A DNA stretch of 64,000 nucleotides from PMG-095 sp049324695 (lineage in GTDB: Bacteria; Myxococcota_A; Polyangia; Polyangiales; Polyangiaceae). The notes under the pieces were generated by a model. The model had not been told where the DNA came from. It made no database searches and saw only the letters and a program-made list of their open reading frames with translations. The stretch is taken from contig JBMOMJ010000056.1 in the NCBI GenBank assembly GCA_049324695.1, positions 124,001-188,000 on the forward strand, given 5' to 3'. Each line of letters opens with the position of its first letter. The first letter of the stretch is position 1. Both the position numbers and the translations under genes were made by a program. This document shows, piece after piece, positions 18,512 to 26,767 of the stretch.

Positions 18512-19515
18512 GGCGTGCCTCGCTTTTCCTTGCGGAAGCGCGCCAGCAACGATGGCAGCTCCACGGTGCCGAAGAGCCCTTGAGGGCGCACCAGCATGAT
18601 CACGATCAGGAGCAGCGCGTAGATCACCAGGCGGTACTCCAATAAATGGCGCATCAGCTCGAGCGTGACCGCGACGAAAATGCCGCCCACCACGGCGCCC
18701 GAGATCGAGCCCAAACCGCCGACGATGATCATCACGATCATGTCGATCGATTTCTCGAACTTGAAGTCCTCTGGTCGAATGCCCGACTGCATGTGAGCGA
18801 AGAGCCCGCCCGCGATACCCGCCGTGGCGGCGCTCAGGGCGAAAGCCGTGACCTTCAGCCGTGTCGTCGGCGTGGCCATCGCTTCTGCCGCGATCTCATC
18901 CTCCCGAATCGCGGTCAGTGAACGTCCGGTTTGCGAGAAGGTCAGGTTCGCGATCAGAACGATGATCAACGTCGCCCAGGAGTAGACCCAAAAAAAGTTG
19001 GTGTAGCTCGGTAAACCCGACGGATCGTTGCCGAAGTAACCCGTGGCGGCTCCAAGGAACGTCGCGTTGTTGAACAGAATGCGGATGATTTCGCCGAAAC
19101 CCAAGGTCACGACGGCCAGGTAGTCGCCTTTCAAGCGCAGGCTGGGAATGCCGACTAGGAGCCCCGCCAAACCAGCCAGCGCTGCGCCGATCAACAACGC
19201 TAAATTGAAGGTGATCGCGTCGCCGATCGCACCGGCTCCCATCAGCGGTCGCAACATGGTGCCAAAGTACGCCGCGCCGTACGCACCCACGGCCATGAAC
19301 CCGGCGTGACCGATGGAGAACTGCCCGGTGGTGCCGTTGATGAGGTTCAGCCCGACCGCCAAAATCACGTTGATGCCGGCCAGCAGCACGATGCGCTGCA
19401 CGTACTCGATCAGCACGGTTTCAGCGCCTAACCCGAGGCCATAAATCGCAACGATGACGCCCGCGGCGATCAGCGCGCGCTTGCCCCAGTGCGGGTTGAC
19501 GCTCGCCGCGCTCAC
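18508..19515 (-). CDS. livM: Branched-chain amino acid ABC transporter permease LivM
   Basis: The 335-residue permease has about nine hydrophobic helices and the family segment NLINGTTGQFSIGHAGFMAVGAY. The EAA-like cytoplasmic loop near LTAIREDEIAAEAMATPTTRLKV contacts the ATPases. The frame stays open far upstream over livH, but the GTG at 19515, overlapping the livH stop as GTGA, is the proper start. Confidence 0.95.
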   Translation of the reverse strand: MSAASVNPHWGKRALIAAGVIVAIYGLGLGAETVLIEYVQRIVLLAGINVILAVGLNLINGTTGQFSIGHAGFMAVGAYGAAYFGTMLRPLMGAGAIGDAITFNLALLIGAALAGLAGLLVGIPSLRLKGDYLAVVTLGFGEIIRILFNNATFLGAATGYFGNDPSGLPSYTNFFWVYSWATLIIVLIANLTFSQTGRSLTAIREDEIAAEAMATPTTRLKVTAFALSAATAGIAGGLFAHMQSGIRPEDFKFEKSIDMIVMIIVGGLGSISGAVVGGIFVAVTLELMRHLLEYRLVIYALLLIVIMLVRPQGLFGTVELPSLLARFRKEKRGTP

Positions 19516-20450
19516 ACCTTCTCCTGCTTGACGATGCCGAGCAGCCCCTCTGGCTTCAGCATCAACACCAAAATTAGAATTACGAAGGTGATGGCGTCGC
19601 GATAATCCGGCGAGATGTATCCGGCCGTCAGCTGCTCCGCGAGACCGATCAAGACGCCGCCCAGCACGGCGCCCGGAATGTTGCCGATGCCGCCCAAAAC
19701 GGCCGCGACGAAGGCTTTCAACCCTGTGAGCACGCCCATCAACGGTGTGATGGTGATCTGGTCGAGGCCGAACAGAATGCCGCCTGCAGCGGCGAGCGCC
19801 GAGCCAATCGCAAAGCAAACGCGAATCGTGCGATCCACGTCGATGCCCATCAGCTTGGCTGCGTCGAGGTGAATCGAAACGGCGCGCATGGCGCGGCCTG
19901 TCCAAGTGCGCATCACGAAGAAGCGCAGCGCGGCCATGAGCGCGACCGCCACCACGAAGATGGTCAGCTTGATGTTGGTGAGGATCACGCCGCCCAAATC
20001 GAAGCGCACTTCGCGCAGAATCGGTGGGTAGCGGCGCGGATTCGGGCCGAACACCAGCATGCCCGCGTTTTGTAGGAACAGGCTCACACCGATGGCCGTG
20101 ATGAGCGGTGTCAGTCGCGGCGCGTTGCGCACTGGCCGATACGCGAGGAGCTCGATGGCGGCGCCGAGCGCGGCTGCGGCGAGCATGGCGCCGAACAGCA
20201 CCGCGACGGCGAGTAGCACCGGGAAAGCGTGCCCCGAAGCTTCGTAGCGTTCGATACCGAACGCGGTCGCGAGATAAAAGCCGGCATACGCGCCCACCAT
20301 GAACACCTCGCCGTGCGCGAAGTTAATCAGGCGCAAAATGCCGTAAACCATGGTGTAGCCGAGCGCGATCAGCGCGTAGATCGATCCCAGCGAGAGACCG
20401 TTGATGATCTGCTGGACGAGCTCGGTCACGACGATATCGCTCTCATACAC
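19512..20450 (-). CDS. livH: Branched-chain amino acid ABC transporter permease LivH
   Basis: The 312-residue permease has the typical N-terminal helix INGLSLGSIYALIALGYTMVYG and a run of eight further membrane helices. It pairs with LivM as the transmembrane channel. The start is a GTG at 20450; an in-frame GTG at 20429 is an equally reasonable start and would remove seven residues. It overlaps livM by four bases and lies 25 bases after the binding-protein gene. Confidence 0.95.
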   Translation of the reverse strand: MYESDIVVTELVQQIINGLSLGSIYALIALGYTMVYGILRLINFAHGEVFMVGAYAGFYLATAFGIERYEASGHAFPVLLAVAVLFGAMLAAAALGAAIELLAYRPVRNAPRLTPLITAIGVSLFLQNAGMLVFGPNPRRYPPILREVRFDLGGVILTNIKLTIFVVAVALMAALRFFVMRTWTGRAMRAVSIHLDAAKLMGIDVDRTIRVCFAIGSALAAAGGILFGLDQITITPLMGVLTGLKAFVAAVLGGIGNIPGAVLGGVLIGLAEQLTAGYISPDYRDAITFVILILVLMLKPEGLLGIVKQEKV

Positions 20451-20475
20451 CGAATCGTCGTGAAAGCGGCGTAAG

Positions 20476-21609
20476 TTAGGGGGCGATCGTGGCTTCGTAC
20501 TTGGGTTTGCCGCTTTCGATCTTCAGCACGACCGCGCTCTTCTGAGCATTTCGGCCCGAATCGATGCTGATCTTACCGGTGACACCCTCGAAATCTTTGA
20601 CTGCCGCAAGGCGATCGCGGAGCTTGGCCGGGTCGCTGCCGCCTGCGCGCAGTGCCTCGACCAGCACGCCGCCCGCGTCGTAGCCGAGCGCGCCGAGCCC
20701 AGTAGGCTCCTGACCGTACTTCGCCTTGAAATCGGTCACGAACTTTTGAGCTTTGGGGCTTGCCGCGTCCGGAGCGAAGTGGTTCGAAAAATAGGAGCCG
20801 TTGAGGGCATCGCCGCCGATCTTCACGAGATCCGGAGCGTCCCAGCCGTCTCCACCGAGCAGCGGCACCGCCAAGCCGAGCCGTGCGGCGGTGCGCGCGA
20901 TGGCTCCAACTTCGGAGTAGTAGCCAGGTACGAAGATGGCCTGTGCACCGCTGCCCTTGATGGCGGTGACCTGCGCGCTGAAGTCGGTATCGCCCTGGGA
21001 GTAGCTTTGTTCGGCGGCAATGGCACCGCCCGCAGCCGTGAACGCTGCTTTGAAAGCGTCCGCCAAACCAATCGAGTAGTCGTTCTTCACGTCGCGCAAA
21101 ATCGCGACCTTATCGAGCTTCAGGTTGGTGCGCGCAAACGTTGCCATCACCTTGCCCTGGAATGGATCGAGGAAGCACACCCGGAAAATGTAGTCGCCGA
21201 CTTCCGTGACTTTCGGATTGGTCGACGATGGCGAGATCATCGGGATTTTACGCCGCTGGGCGACGCGCCCGCCTGCCAGCGAAAGGCTCGAAGCGACCTC
21301 ACCGATGATGGCCTGCACCTTCTCCACGTCGATCAAGCGCGAGACGGCGTTGGCCGCTTCGGCCGAGTCGCCGCGCGTATCCAACGTGACGACCTTGATT
21401 TGTTTGCCGTTCACGCCGCCCGCCTTGTTCACGTCCTCCACCAACAGACGCAACGCCTTGTCGGTGTCTTGACCGAAGTGCGCGGTGCTTCCCGTGAGCG
21501 AAGCGTAGTGACCGATCACAATTTCGGAGCTGCCCTCGCGCTTGCAAGCGGCCAGGGCCAGAGCCGAAACGGCGACGAGGCTTAATACGCGACGGCGAGC
21601 GATGAGCAT
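20476..21609 (-). CDS. livK: Branched-chain amino acid ABC transporter substrate-binding lipoprotein
   Basis: From ATG 21609 the protein has 377 residues; a longer frame begins upstream but has no signal. The signal ends in lipobox LAAC (C22), so the protein is a lipoprotein rather than the free periplasmic form of E. coli. The LivJ/LivK fold is visible in IVIGHYASLTGSTAHFGQDTDKALRLLVEDVN (shown here in part), in the PMISPSSTNPKVTE loop and in the GYDAGGVLVEAL segment. It is the first gene of a five-gene operon with four downstream membrane and ATPase genes on the same strand. Confidence 0.95.
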   Translation of the reverse strand: MLIARRRVLSLVAVSALALAACKREGSSEIVIGHYASLTGSTAHFGQDTDKALRLLVEDVNKAGGVNGKQIKVVTLDTRGDSAEAANAVSRLIDVEKVQAIIGEVASSLSLAGGRVAQRRKIPMISPSSTNPKVTEVGDYIFRVCFLDPFQGKVMATFARTNLKLDKVAILRDVKNDYSIGLADAFKAAFTAAGGAIAAEQSYSQGDTDFSAQVTAIKGSGAQAIFVPGYYSEVGAIARTAARLGLAVPLLGGDGWDAPDLVKIGGDALNGSYFSNHFAPDAASPKAQKFVTDFKAKYGQEPTGLGALGYDAGGVLVEALRAGGSDPAKLRDRLAAVKDFEGVTGKISIDSGRNAQKSAVVLKIESGKPKYEATIAP

Positions 21610-21822
21610 GGGCACAGTTTTCCCTGGTATGGCGGGCCGGTCACCTCCGAACGGCGGCCGAGAGCCTCGGCGTTCGACCCTAGGGAATTCGAGCGGCACG
21701 GGTCAAGCGCTTGGCGGTGCGCGAGGAAGCAGGGCCCGAAAGCGACCTCAAATTGATACGAAACACTCTCTAGGCGGAAGTCCGCACCGGGTCGGCGGCT
21801 TTTGCTACCCTTCGGGACCCCT

Positions 21823-22713
21823 ATGATCGTCGTGATGGAGCCGAACGCCTCGCCTGCTGCCATCGAGAGCGTGATCGCATTTTTGGTCTCGGCTGGCTTC
21901 GATGTGCACCGCTCGAGCGGTCAGGAACGCACCATTCTTGGTGTGGTCGGAGAAATCACCGGCAACGATATTTCAGTAGTGAGTGAGCTCGACGGAGTGG
22001 CGAAGGTGGTGCGCGTCAGCGAGCCATTTCGCTTGGCTTCCCGGCGCTTTCGCGGCCGTTCGAGCATCGTGGAGGGTCCGTGGGGTAGCATCGGCGGCGA
22101 GCGACCGTGGATCGCGGTGGAGCCAGTGGGTCCACTCAGCGCCGGGCGAGATGACGACGAAGAAGAGCCGGCGCCCGCGTCGACTGAGCTGCCGTACGAG
22201 GTCGCAGCGGGTCGCCCCTTCGATGCCGCCGTGACGCGCGCGCCGCACGTACTCGACAACATGGGTGCGCTGGCTTGCCTTTCGATTCACCCGCAAATGT
22301 CGCGGCAACCTGGCTTGGTGCGCTTCGTAGAGCGTGGCCCGAGCTGGGGAGCCACCGCCTGGATCATGTCCGCCGAACGGGAGCTTTCGCGCGGTGAAGC
22401 CAACGTGGTCTTGCTCGAGGCGGGTGGGGAATATCCAAACGGCGCCCGCACACTCGAGATCGCCGCCATCGCGCGCGCCAAACAGCGCACGCATCTTCCG
22501 CTGGTAGTCGACGTGCCGAGCATCGCGCAACGGGCGCGCTACTGCGAAGCTGTGGCTTGCGCCGCGATTGCTGCTGGAGCCGATGGCGTGATTTTGCGCG
22601 CTTGGGCGGGGCGCGATGGGGAAATTCCTCGAGTGCCGTCGACTCTGCGCTGGGGCGCAGCGGTGGCACTCGCCGAAAAGCTGCGCGCCATCGGTGCCGC
22701 CGTTCGCGCATGA
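21823..22713 (+). CDS. DAHP-synthase-like protein lacking active-site motifs
   Basis: The 296-residue protein begins MIVVMEPNASPAAIESVIAF and residues 1-95 closely follow the N-terminal ferredoxin-like regulatory domain of class I-beta DAHP synthases (T. maritima type), including GQERTILGVVG and VVRVSEPFRLASR. The barrel that follows is shortened and its catalytic signatures cannot be found: no GPCS, no RGGAFKPRTSPYSFQG, no CERG. Late segments are still recognisable but altered, e.g. HLPLVVDVPSIAQR where DPSH is expected, then GADGVILRAWAG where EVHP is expected. It overlaps tyrA by four bases. I infer a catalytically dead homologue, perhaps an aromatic-amino-acid sensor or subunit. Confidence 0.75.
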   Translation: MIVVMEPNASPAAIESVIAFLVSAGFDVHRSSGQERTILGVVGEITGNDISVVSELDGVAKVVRVSEPFRLASRRFRGRSSIVEGPWGSIGGERPWIAVEPVGPLSAGRDDDEEEPAPASTELPYEVAAGRPFDAAVTRAPHVLDNMGALACLSIHPQMSRQPGLVRFVERGPSWGATAWIMSAERELSRGEANVVLLEAGGEYPNGARTLEIAAIARAKQRTHLPLVVDVPSIAQRARYCEAVACAAIAAGADGVILRAWAGRDGEIPRVPSTLRWGAAVALAEKLRAIGAAVRA

Positions 22714-23543
22714 CGCGCGTCACCATCTTCGGTTTTGGCCTGATCGGTGGGTCGTTGGCGCTCGCGCTGCGGGCGGCAGAGCGTGCCTTTCACGTCACCG
22801 CGGTGGATCGTCGCGAGATACTTGCAGCGCCAGAAACGCTTGCGAGCGCCGACGCTTGCGTTGCCGTCGATGACGAAAGCGCGCTGAGTGAGCTGCTCGG
22901 CGCGAGCGATATTACGGTGCTTGCAACGCCCGTTTCCGTAATCGCCGATAAGCTGCCTTGGGTGCTCGATCGCGCGCGCGTCGTCACTGACTGCGGCTCC
23001 ACCAAGCGGCACATCGCACGGCGCGCGCAGAGTTCGCGGCATGCAAAACGCTTCGTGCCCGGCCATCCAATGGCGGGTTTGCCCGGCGGTGGCGCCAGCA
23101 ACGCCGTCGCAAGCCTGTTTCGCGGCAAGAACTGGCTGTTGTGTCCCGAAGGCTGTGATGCCGACGCGATCGCGCTGGTGGAAAACATGGTTCGCCAGAC
23201 AGGTGCGAGCATCGTTCACATGAGCGTTGAAGCGCACGACGCCGCGGTGGCGCGCACCAGCCACTTGCCGCAACTTCTCGCGAGCGCGCTCACCCTGATC
23301 GTGGAGGCGCACTCGGCGCGCGACGCCGCAGGTCCCGCTTTCGAACGAGCGACGCTTACCGCCGGAGGCCCCGCGCCCATCTGGCGCGACATCTTCGCGA
23401 GCAACGGCGACGAAATCGCTCGTGCCATCGGCGAGTTGTGCGCGACGCTGGAGCCGCTGGCCGCCGAGCTCGCCACCAGTGATCGCACAGAGCTCGCCGA
23501 CGAGTTGTTGGCGAAGGCGCGGATCATTCGCGGTCGTTCTTGA
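22710..23543 (+). CDS. tyrA: Prephenate dehydrogenase
   Basis: The 277-residue protein oxidises and decarboxylates prephenate to 4-hydroxyphenylpyruvate in tyrosine synthesis. It has the NAD-binding GFGLIGGSLALAL at residues 7-19, the conserved DCGSTK and GHPMAG motifs with substrate-binding residues, and the helical C-terminal dimer domain (HDAAVARTSHLPQLLASAL). No ACT domain follows, so feedback by tyrosine must come from elsewhere if it exists. The ATG overlaps the stop of the upstream DAHP-synthase-like gene, so the two are made together. Confidence 0.93.
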   Translation: MTRVTIFGFGLIGGSLALALRAAERAFHVTAVDRREILAAPETLASADACVAVDDESALSELLGASDITVLATPVSVIADKLPWVLDRARVVTDCGSTKRHIARRAQSSRHAKRFVPGHPMAGLPGGGASNAVASLFRGKNWLLCPEGCDADAIALVENMVRQTGASIVHMSVEAHDAAVARTSHLPQLLASALTLIVEAHSARDAAGPAFERATLTAGGPAPIWRDIFASNGDEIARAIGELCATLEPLAAELATSDRTELADELLAKARIIRGRS

Positions 23544-23598
23544 GGCGGTGACGAAGGGCATGCCGCTGGCCGCCGTCTTGCATTAGGCTCGAGATGCC

Positions 23599-23889
23599 AT
23601 GCGACGCGCGACCTTGCCCTGGCTAGTTCTGTTGCTGGTCGCCGCGTGCTCGCTGAATCCGGGCCCCGTGCTCCCAGACGCTTCGAACTCCGGCAGCGGA
23701 GGTGTGAACACCAGCTCTGGCGCAGGCCAGCACATGGGTGGCTCGAGCCTCGACGCGGGCAACGGCGCTGGTGGGCGCGCTGCGGGTGGGCTGAGCGGCG
23801 CGTGGCCTCCGGGAATGAGCGGCGCTGGTGGCGACGCCAACGATGAGGGCACGGCAGGTGCAGGAGGGGAAGCCGGCGCCGTTCACTGA
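23599..23889 (+). CDS. Short Gly-rich lipoprotein
   Basis: The 96-residue protein starts MRRATLPWLVLLLVAACSLNP with lipobox VAAC. After about 15 residues it becomes a Gly/Ser/Ala linker (SGSGGVNTSSGAGQHMGG) and ends in the same low-complexity sequence without any folded domain. It resembles the next gene in its N-terminus. Either it is a small surface tether or it is the truncated remains of a longer myxobacterial lipoprotein. Confidence 0.6.
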   Translation: MRRATLPWLVLLLVAACSLNPGPVLPDASNSGSGGVNTSSGAGQHMGGSSLDAGNGAGGRAAGGLSGAWPPGMSGAGGDANDEGTAGAGGEAGAVH

Positions 23890-24038
23890 GGTGCGGCGGT
23901 GTTGGTCTGTGCCAGTGAACCGCGGCGCGAACGCCCTGGTTTGTGCCGAAGTGTGCCAAGTCGAGCCGGGCGTGCCCTCGTTTCTTCCGCACTGAACTCG
24001 GCTCGGGCTGGTCCGCTGCGTGCAGTATGCCGCGTGTG

Positions 24039-24776
24039 ATGCGGCGGCTACTTCCCACTTCCGTTGCGCTGCTGGCGCTGCCGCTCGCCTGCATCCTCAA
24101 TCCAAAGGAAGATCCGCCGTCGGACACTGGCTTTAACGTCGGTGGCAAGAACATGGTCGAAACCGGCTCTGGTGGGGTTACGGCTGGAGGTGCGGCGGCC
24201 TCGGGTGGTGGCGTCGGGAGCCCCAACGACAGCGCTGGTGGCGCATTCAGCGTTTCGACCGGTGGCGCGTCCTCGCAAGCCGGAAACGGAAACGCGTCGA
24301 CGAACGGCGGTGCGGCCTCGGGCATGGGCGGCAGCCTTTCTTCAGACGCTGGCGGCGCCGTGAACGGGGGTGCCGCAAACGGAGGTGCCGTCAGCAGCCC
24401 GAGCGGCGGGAGTTCCGCGCTCGGTGGCACCACGTCGCTCGGCGGTTCGTCAGCGGGCGGCGCAGGCGCAACGCCGATGGGCGGCCAGAGCTTCGGCGGC
24501 GCTGCAGCGGGCGGCTCCACCGCCATCGCTGGTCAAACTGGGATGGGTGGCGCTCACGCGGGAGCTGGCGGTGCCGTGGGTGTGGCGGGTTCGGGTGGCA
24601 TCGCTGGGCACGCAGGCGCCGCGGGTGCTGCGGGCTCCGCAGGCGTCGGCGGGAACGCCGGTGCGAGCGGCGCTGCAGGCGCCGGCGGTGTTGCCGGGCA
24701 GGCTGGGAGTGGTCACGCAGGCGGGAGCGCCGGGATCTCAGGCGCGGCCGGTGCCCTGGGTGGTGTCACGCGCTGA
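24039..24776 (+). CDS. Gly-rich repeat lipoprotein
   Basis: From ATG 24039 the protein has 245 residues: MRRLLPTSVALLALPLACILNP with lipobox PLAC, then almost 200 residues of GGA/GAG/AAG repeats. ATG 24027 in frame is an alternative start. There is no folded domain after the repeats. It shares the MRR..AC.LNP N-terminal pattern with the gene 150 bases upstream and probably arose by duplication. Such tails normally join a lipid anchor to a surface domain; here the domain is missing. Confidence 0.65.
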   Translation: MRRLLPTSVALLALPLACILNPKEDPPSDTGFNVGGKNMVETGSGGVTAGGAAASGGGVGSPNDSAGGAFSVSTGGASSQAGNGNASTNGGAASGMGGSLSSDAGGAVNGGAANGGAVSSPSGGSSALGGTTSLGGSSAGGAGATPMGGQSFGGAAAGGSTAIAGQTGMGGAHAGAGGAVGVAGSGGIAGHAGAAGAAGSAGVGGNAGASGAAGAGGVAGQAGSGHAGGSAGISGAAGALGGVTR

Positions 24777-24786
24777 GCGGTCGCGA

Positions 24787-25308
24787 TCAGCTGCCGCCGC
24801 CACGCGGGCGCTTCACGTAGCTTTCGAGCACATTCGCAACAAGATCCGCAACGATGCCGTCCGCGACGCGCAGGCGCCGCGATAGCTCGCGCGCCAGGTT
24901 GAGAATTACGATCGCGTAGGCGCGCAAATCGTGGCGGTACAACGTGTCCAAATCAGCGGGCGTGACGCGCACCAGGCGCCCCGGAGCCAGCGCGCGCACC
25001 GTCGCCGATCGCGGCTGAATGTCGACGATGCTCATTTCGCCGAACCAGTCGCTCGGCCCCAGCACCGCGACGCGAGCATCCACGCCGCTGCGGCTTCGCT
25101 TCAGCACTTCCACTTCGCCGTTGATGACGACGTACATGGCCGTCGCCGCGTCGCCCTCCCGAAACAAGATCTGCCCGGCTTCTGGAGTCTCCACCGAAAG
25201 CAGCGTTGTCAAATGCTGCAAGACCTCGTCGTTGAGCGCACCGAACAGCCCGATGTTCTTCAACTCGTGCAGGGTGGGCGGTAACCGATCGGTATTCGGG
25301 GAAGTCAT
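24787..25308 (-). CDS. Cyclic-nucleotide-binding domain protein
   Basis: From ATG 25308, preceded by GGAG, the protein has 173 residues. Residues 20-135 form a cNMP-binding beta barrel with the phosphate-binding cassette WFGEMSIVDIQPRSATV (residues 88-104), including the key Glu and Arg. There is no DNA-binding helix-turn-helix after it, unlike CRP/FNR, so it is probably a stand-alone sensor or regulatory subunit. The C-terminal helices (AYAIVILNLARELSRRLRVAD) are typical. Its ligand and partner are unknown. Confidence 0.87.
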   Translation of the reverse strand: MTSPNTDRLPPTLHELKNIGLFGALNDEVLQHLTTLLSVETPEAGQILFREGDAATAMYVVINGEVEVLKRSRSGVDARVAVLGPSDWFGEMSIVDIQPRSATVRALAPGRLVRVTPADLDTLYRHDLRAYAIVILNLARELSRRLRVADGIVADLVANVLESYVKRPRGGGS

Positions 25309-25417
25309 GCGCCGCTCCATTCCGGCACGGGGGATGCCCCGGCGGAGGTTTGTGCGCAAGCCCAAAAGCAAGGCAGGCGCAGAGGGTCCGACGAGCGCAC
25401 CCTCGAAATGCTTCAGC

Positions 25418-25855
25418 TCACAGGTTCTTGTTGAAGACCACGCGCGGCCGCGCCGGGCCTGCGTAGTCTTCCACGAAGGTCACCGCCCAGCCGAGCGCCT
25501 TGTGGAAAGCGATCGAGCCCTCGTTACCGAGCGTGGTGATGGCTTTGAGGCGCGTGCACGCAGCCGCCCGCGCGTCCTCTTCGAAGGTTTGATACAGCAC
25601 CTTGCCCACGCCTCGACGCCGGTAGTCCGGGTGAATGCCGACGAGGTGCACATAACCCGTCTTCGGCGGGCCGGGCGCGACGAACCCAAGCAGAAATCCG
25701 ACGAGAATTCCGTCATGCTCGACGACGCGCGCGAGTGATCCGAGCTCATAAAAGAAGATCGGGTGCGCGAGCGCCGTCGTCGGGCCTCCCCACCAGCGAT
25801 CGATGATCTGAACGATGTGATCGTAGTCCTGCTTACCGAGCGGGCGGGTGATCAT
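25418..25855 (-). CDS. GNAT-family N-acetyltransferase
   Basis: The 145-residue protein has the GNAT fold with acetyl-CoA motif A in VGIHPDYRRRGVGKVLYQTFEEDA (split here for length: HPDYRRRGVGKVL) and motif B NEGSIAFHKALGW. It probably acetylates a small molecule or an N-terminus. The substrate is not evident and it stands alone, 110 bases from the cNMP-binding gene. Confidence 0.85.
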   Translation of the reverse strand: MITRPLGKQDYDHIVQIIDRWWGGPTTALAHPIFFYELGSLARVVEHDGILVGFLLGFVAPGPPKTGYVHLVGIHPDYRRRGVGKVLYQTFEEDARAAACTRLKAITTLGNEGSIAFHKALGWAVTFVEDYAGPARPRVVFNKNL

Positions 25856-26104
25856 GTCCGTCTCTCATACGACGTCAGAGCGTCGCTTCGCAGCGTAACA
25901 TGTTCGCGGCGACAGGCCCGACCGCGAAATGGAAATCGTGCTTCGAATGATGCAAGCCTTACGGTTACGTAATTTTGGCTAGCGGAGCACACGCGCGGAA
26001 GCGCCCGCACATCTCGCGCTCGTGTGCGTGAGCAAGCGCTGCTCACAAAAACTCGCGACGCGTTCGGCTGGCGGGGGCCGTCCCCGTCGACTAAGACGAG
26101 TGCC

Positions 26105-26767
26105 GTGTCAGTTCGCATTGCACCATCGCTGCTGAGTGCCGACTTCGGACGGCTGGCCGACGAGGTTCGCGTCGTCGATGCGGGCGGCGCAGATTGGATC
26201 CACGTCGACGTGATGGATGGGCAATTCGTGCCCAATATCAGCGCAGGCCCGTTGTTCGTGAAAGCCGCGCGCGCTGCCACGAAATTGCCGGTCGATGCGC
26301 ATTTGATGATTCGCGATCCTGATCGCTACCTCGAGCGCTTTGCGGAGGCTGGAGCGGACGTGATCACCGTTCACGTCGAGGCCTGCACGCACCTCCAGCG
26401 CACGCTCGCCGCAATCCGCGCGCTCGGCAAGCGAGCTGGCGTAGCGTTGAACCCACACACCTCCGAGCAGACGTTGCGTTACGTACTCGGCGATCTGGAT
26501 CTGATTTTGGTGATGAGCGTCAATCCGGGCTTTTCCGGACAAAAATTCCTGGCGCAAACGATGCCCAAGCTGCGTGCGCTGCGCGAGTGGATCGACCGCG
26601 AAAAGCTCAACATCGACCTCGAGGTTGATGGTGGGGTGAGCCCGGAGACGGCGCGGCAAGTCGTGGAAGCGGGTGCACGGGTGCTCGTTGCGGGTAGCGC
26701 TGTTTTCGATCAGCCGAATCGCGCGCAAGCCATCGCCGCGATTCGCGCCGCCGCAGGCCTTATTTGA
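26105..26767 (+). CDS. rpe: Ribulose-phosphate 3-epimerase
   Basis: The 220-residue TIM-barrel enzyme interconverts ribulose 5-phosphate and xylulose 5-phosphate in the pentose phosphate pathway. Diagnostic segments are IAPSLLSADF, HVDVMDGQFVPN, DAHLMIRDP, MSVNPGFSGQKF and EVDGGVSPETA, holding the metal ligands and catalytic aspartates. A GTG at 26105 is the likely start because an upstream in-frame ATG lies in sequence without family similarity. Its stop overlaps the next start by one base. Confidence 0.95.
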   Translation: MSVRIAPSLLSADFGRLADEVRVVDAGGADWIHVDVMDGQFVPNISAGPLFVKAARAATKLPVDAHLMIRDPDRYLERFAEAGADVITVHVEACTHLQRTLAAIRALGKRAGVALNPHTSEQTLRYVLGDLDLILVMSVNPGFSGQKFLAQTMPKLRALREWIDREKLNIDLEVDGGVSPETARQVVEAGARVLVAGSAVFDQPNRAQAIAAIRAAAGLI

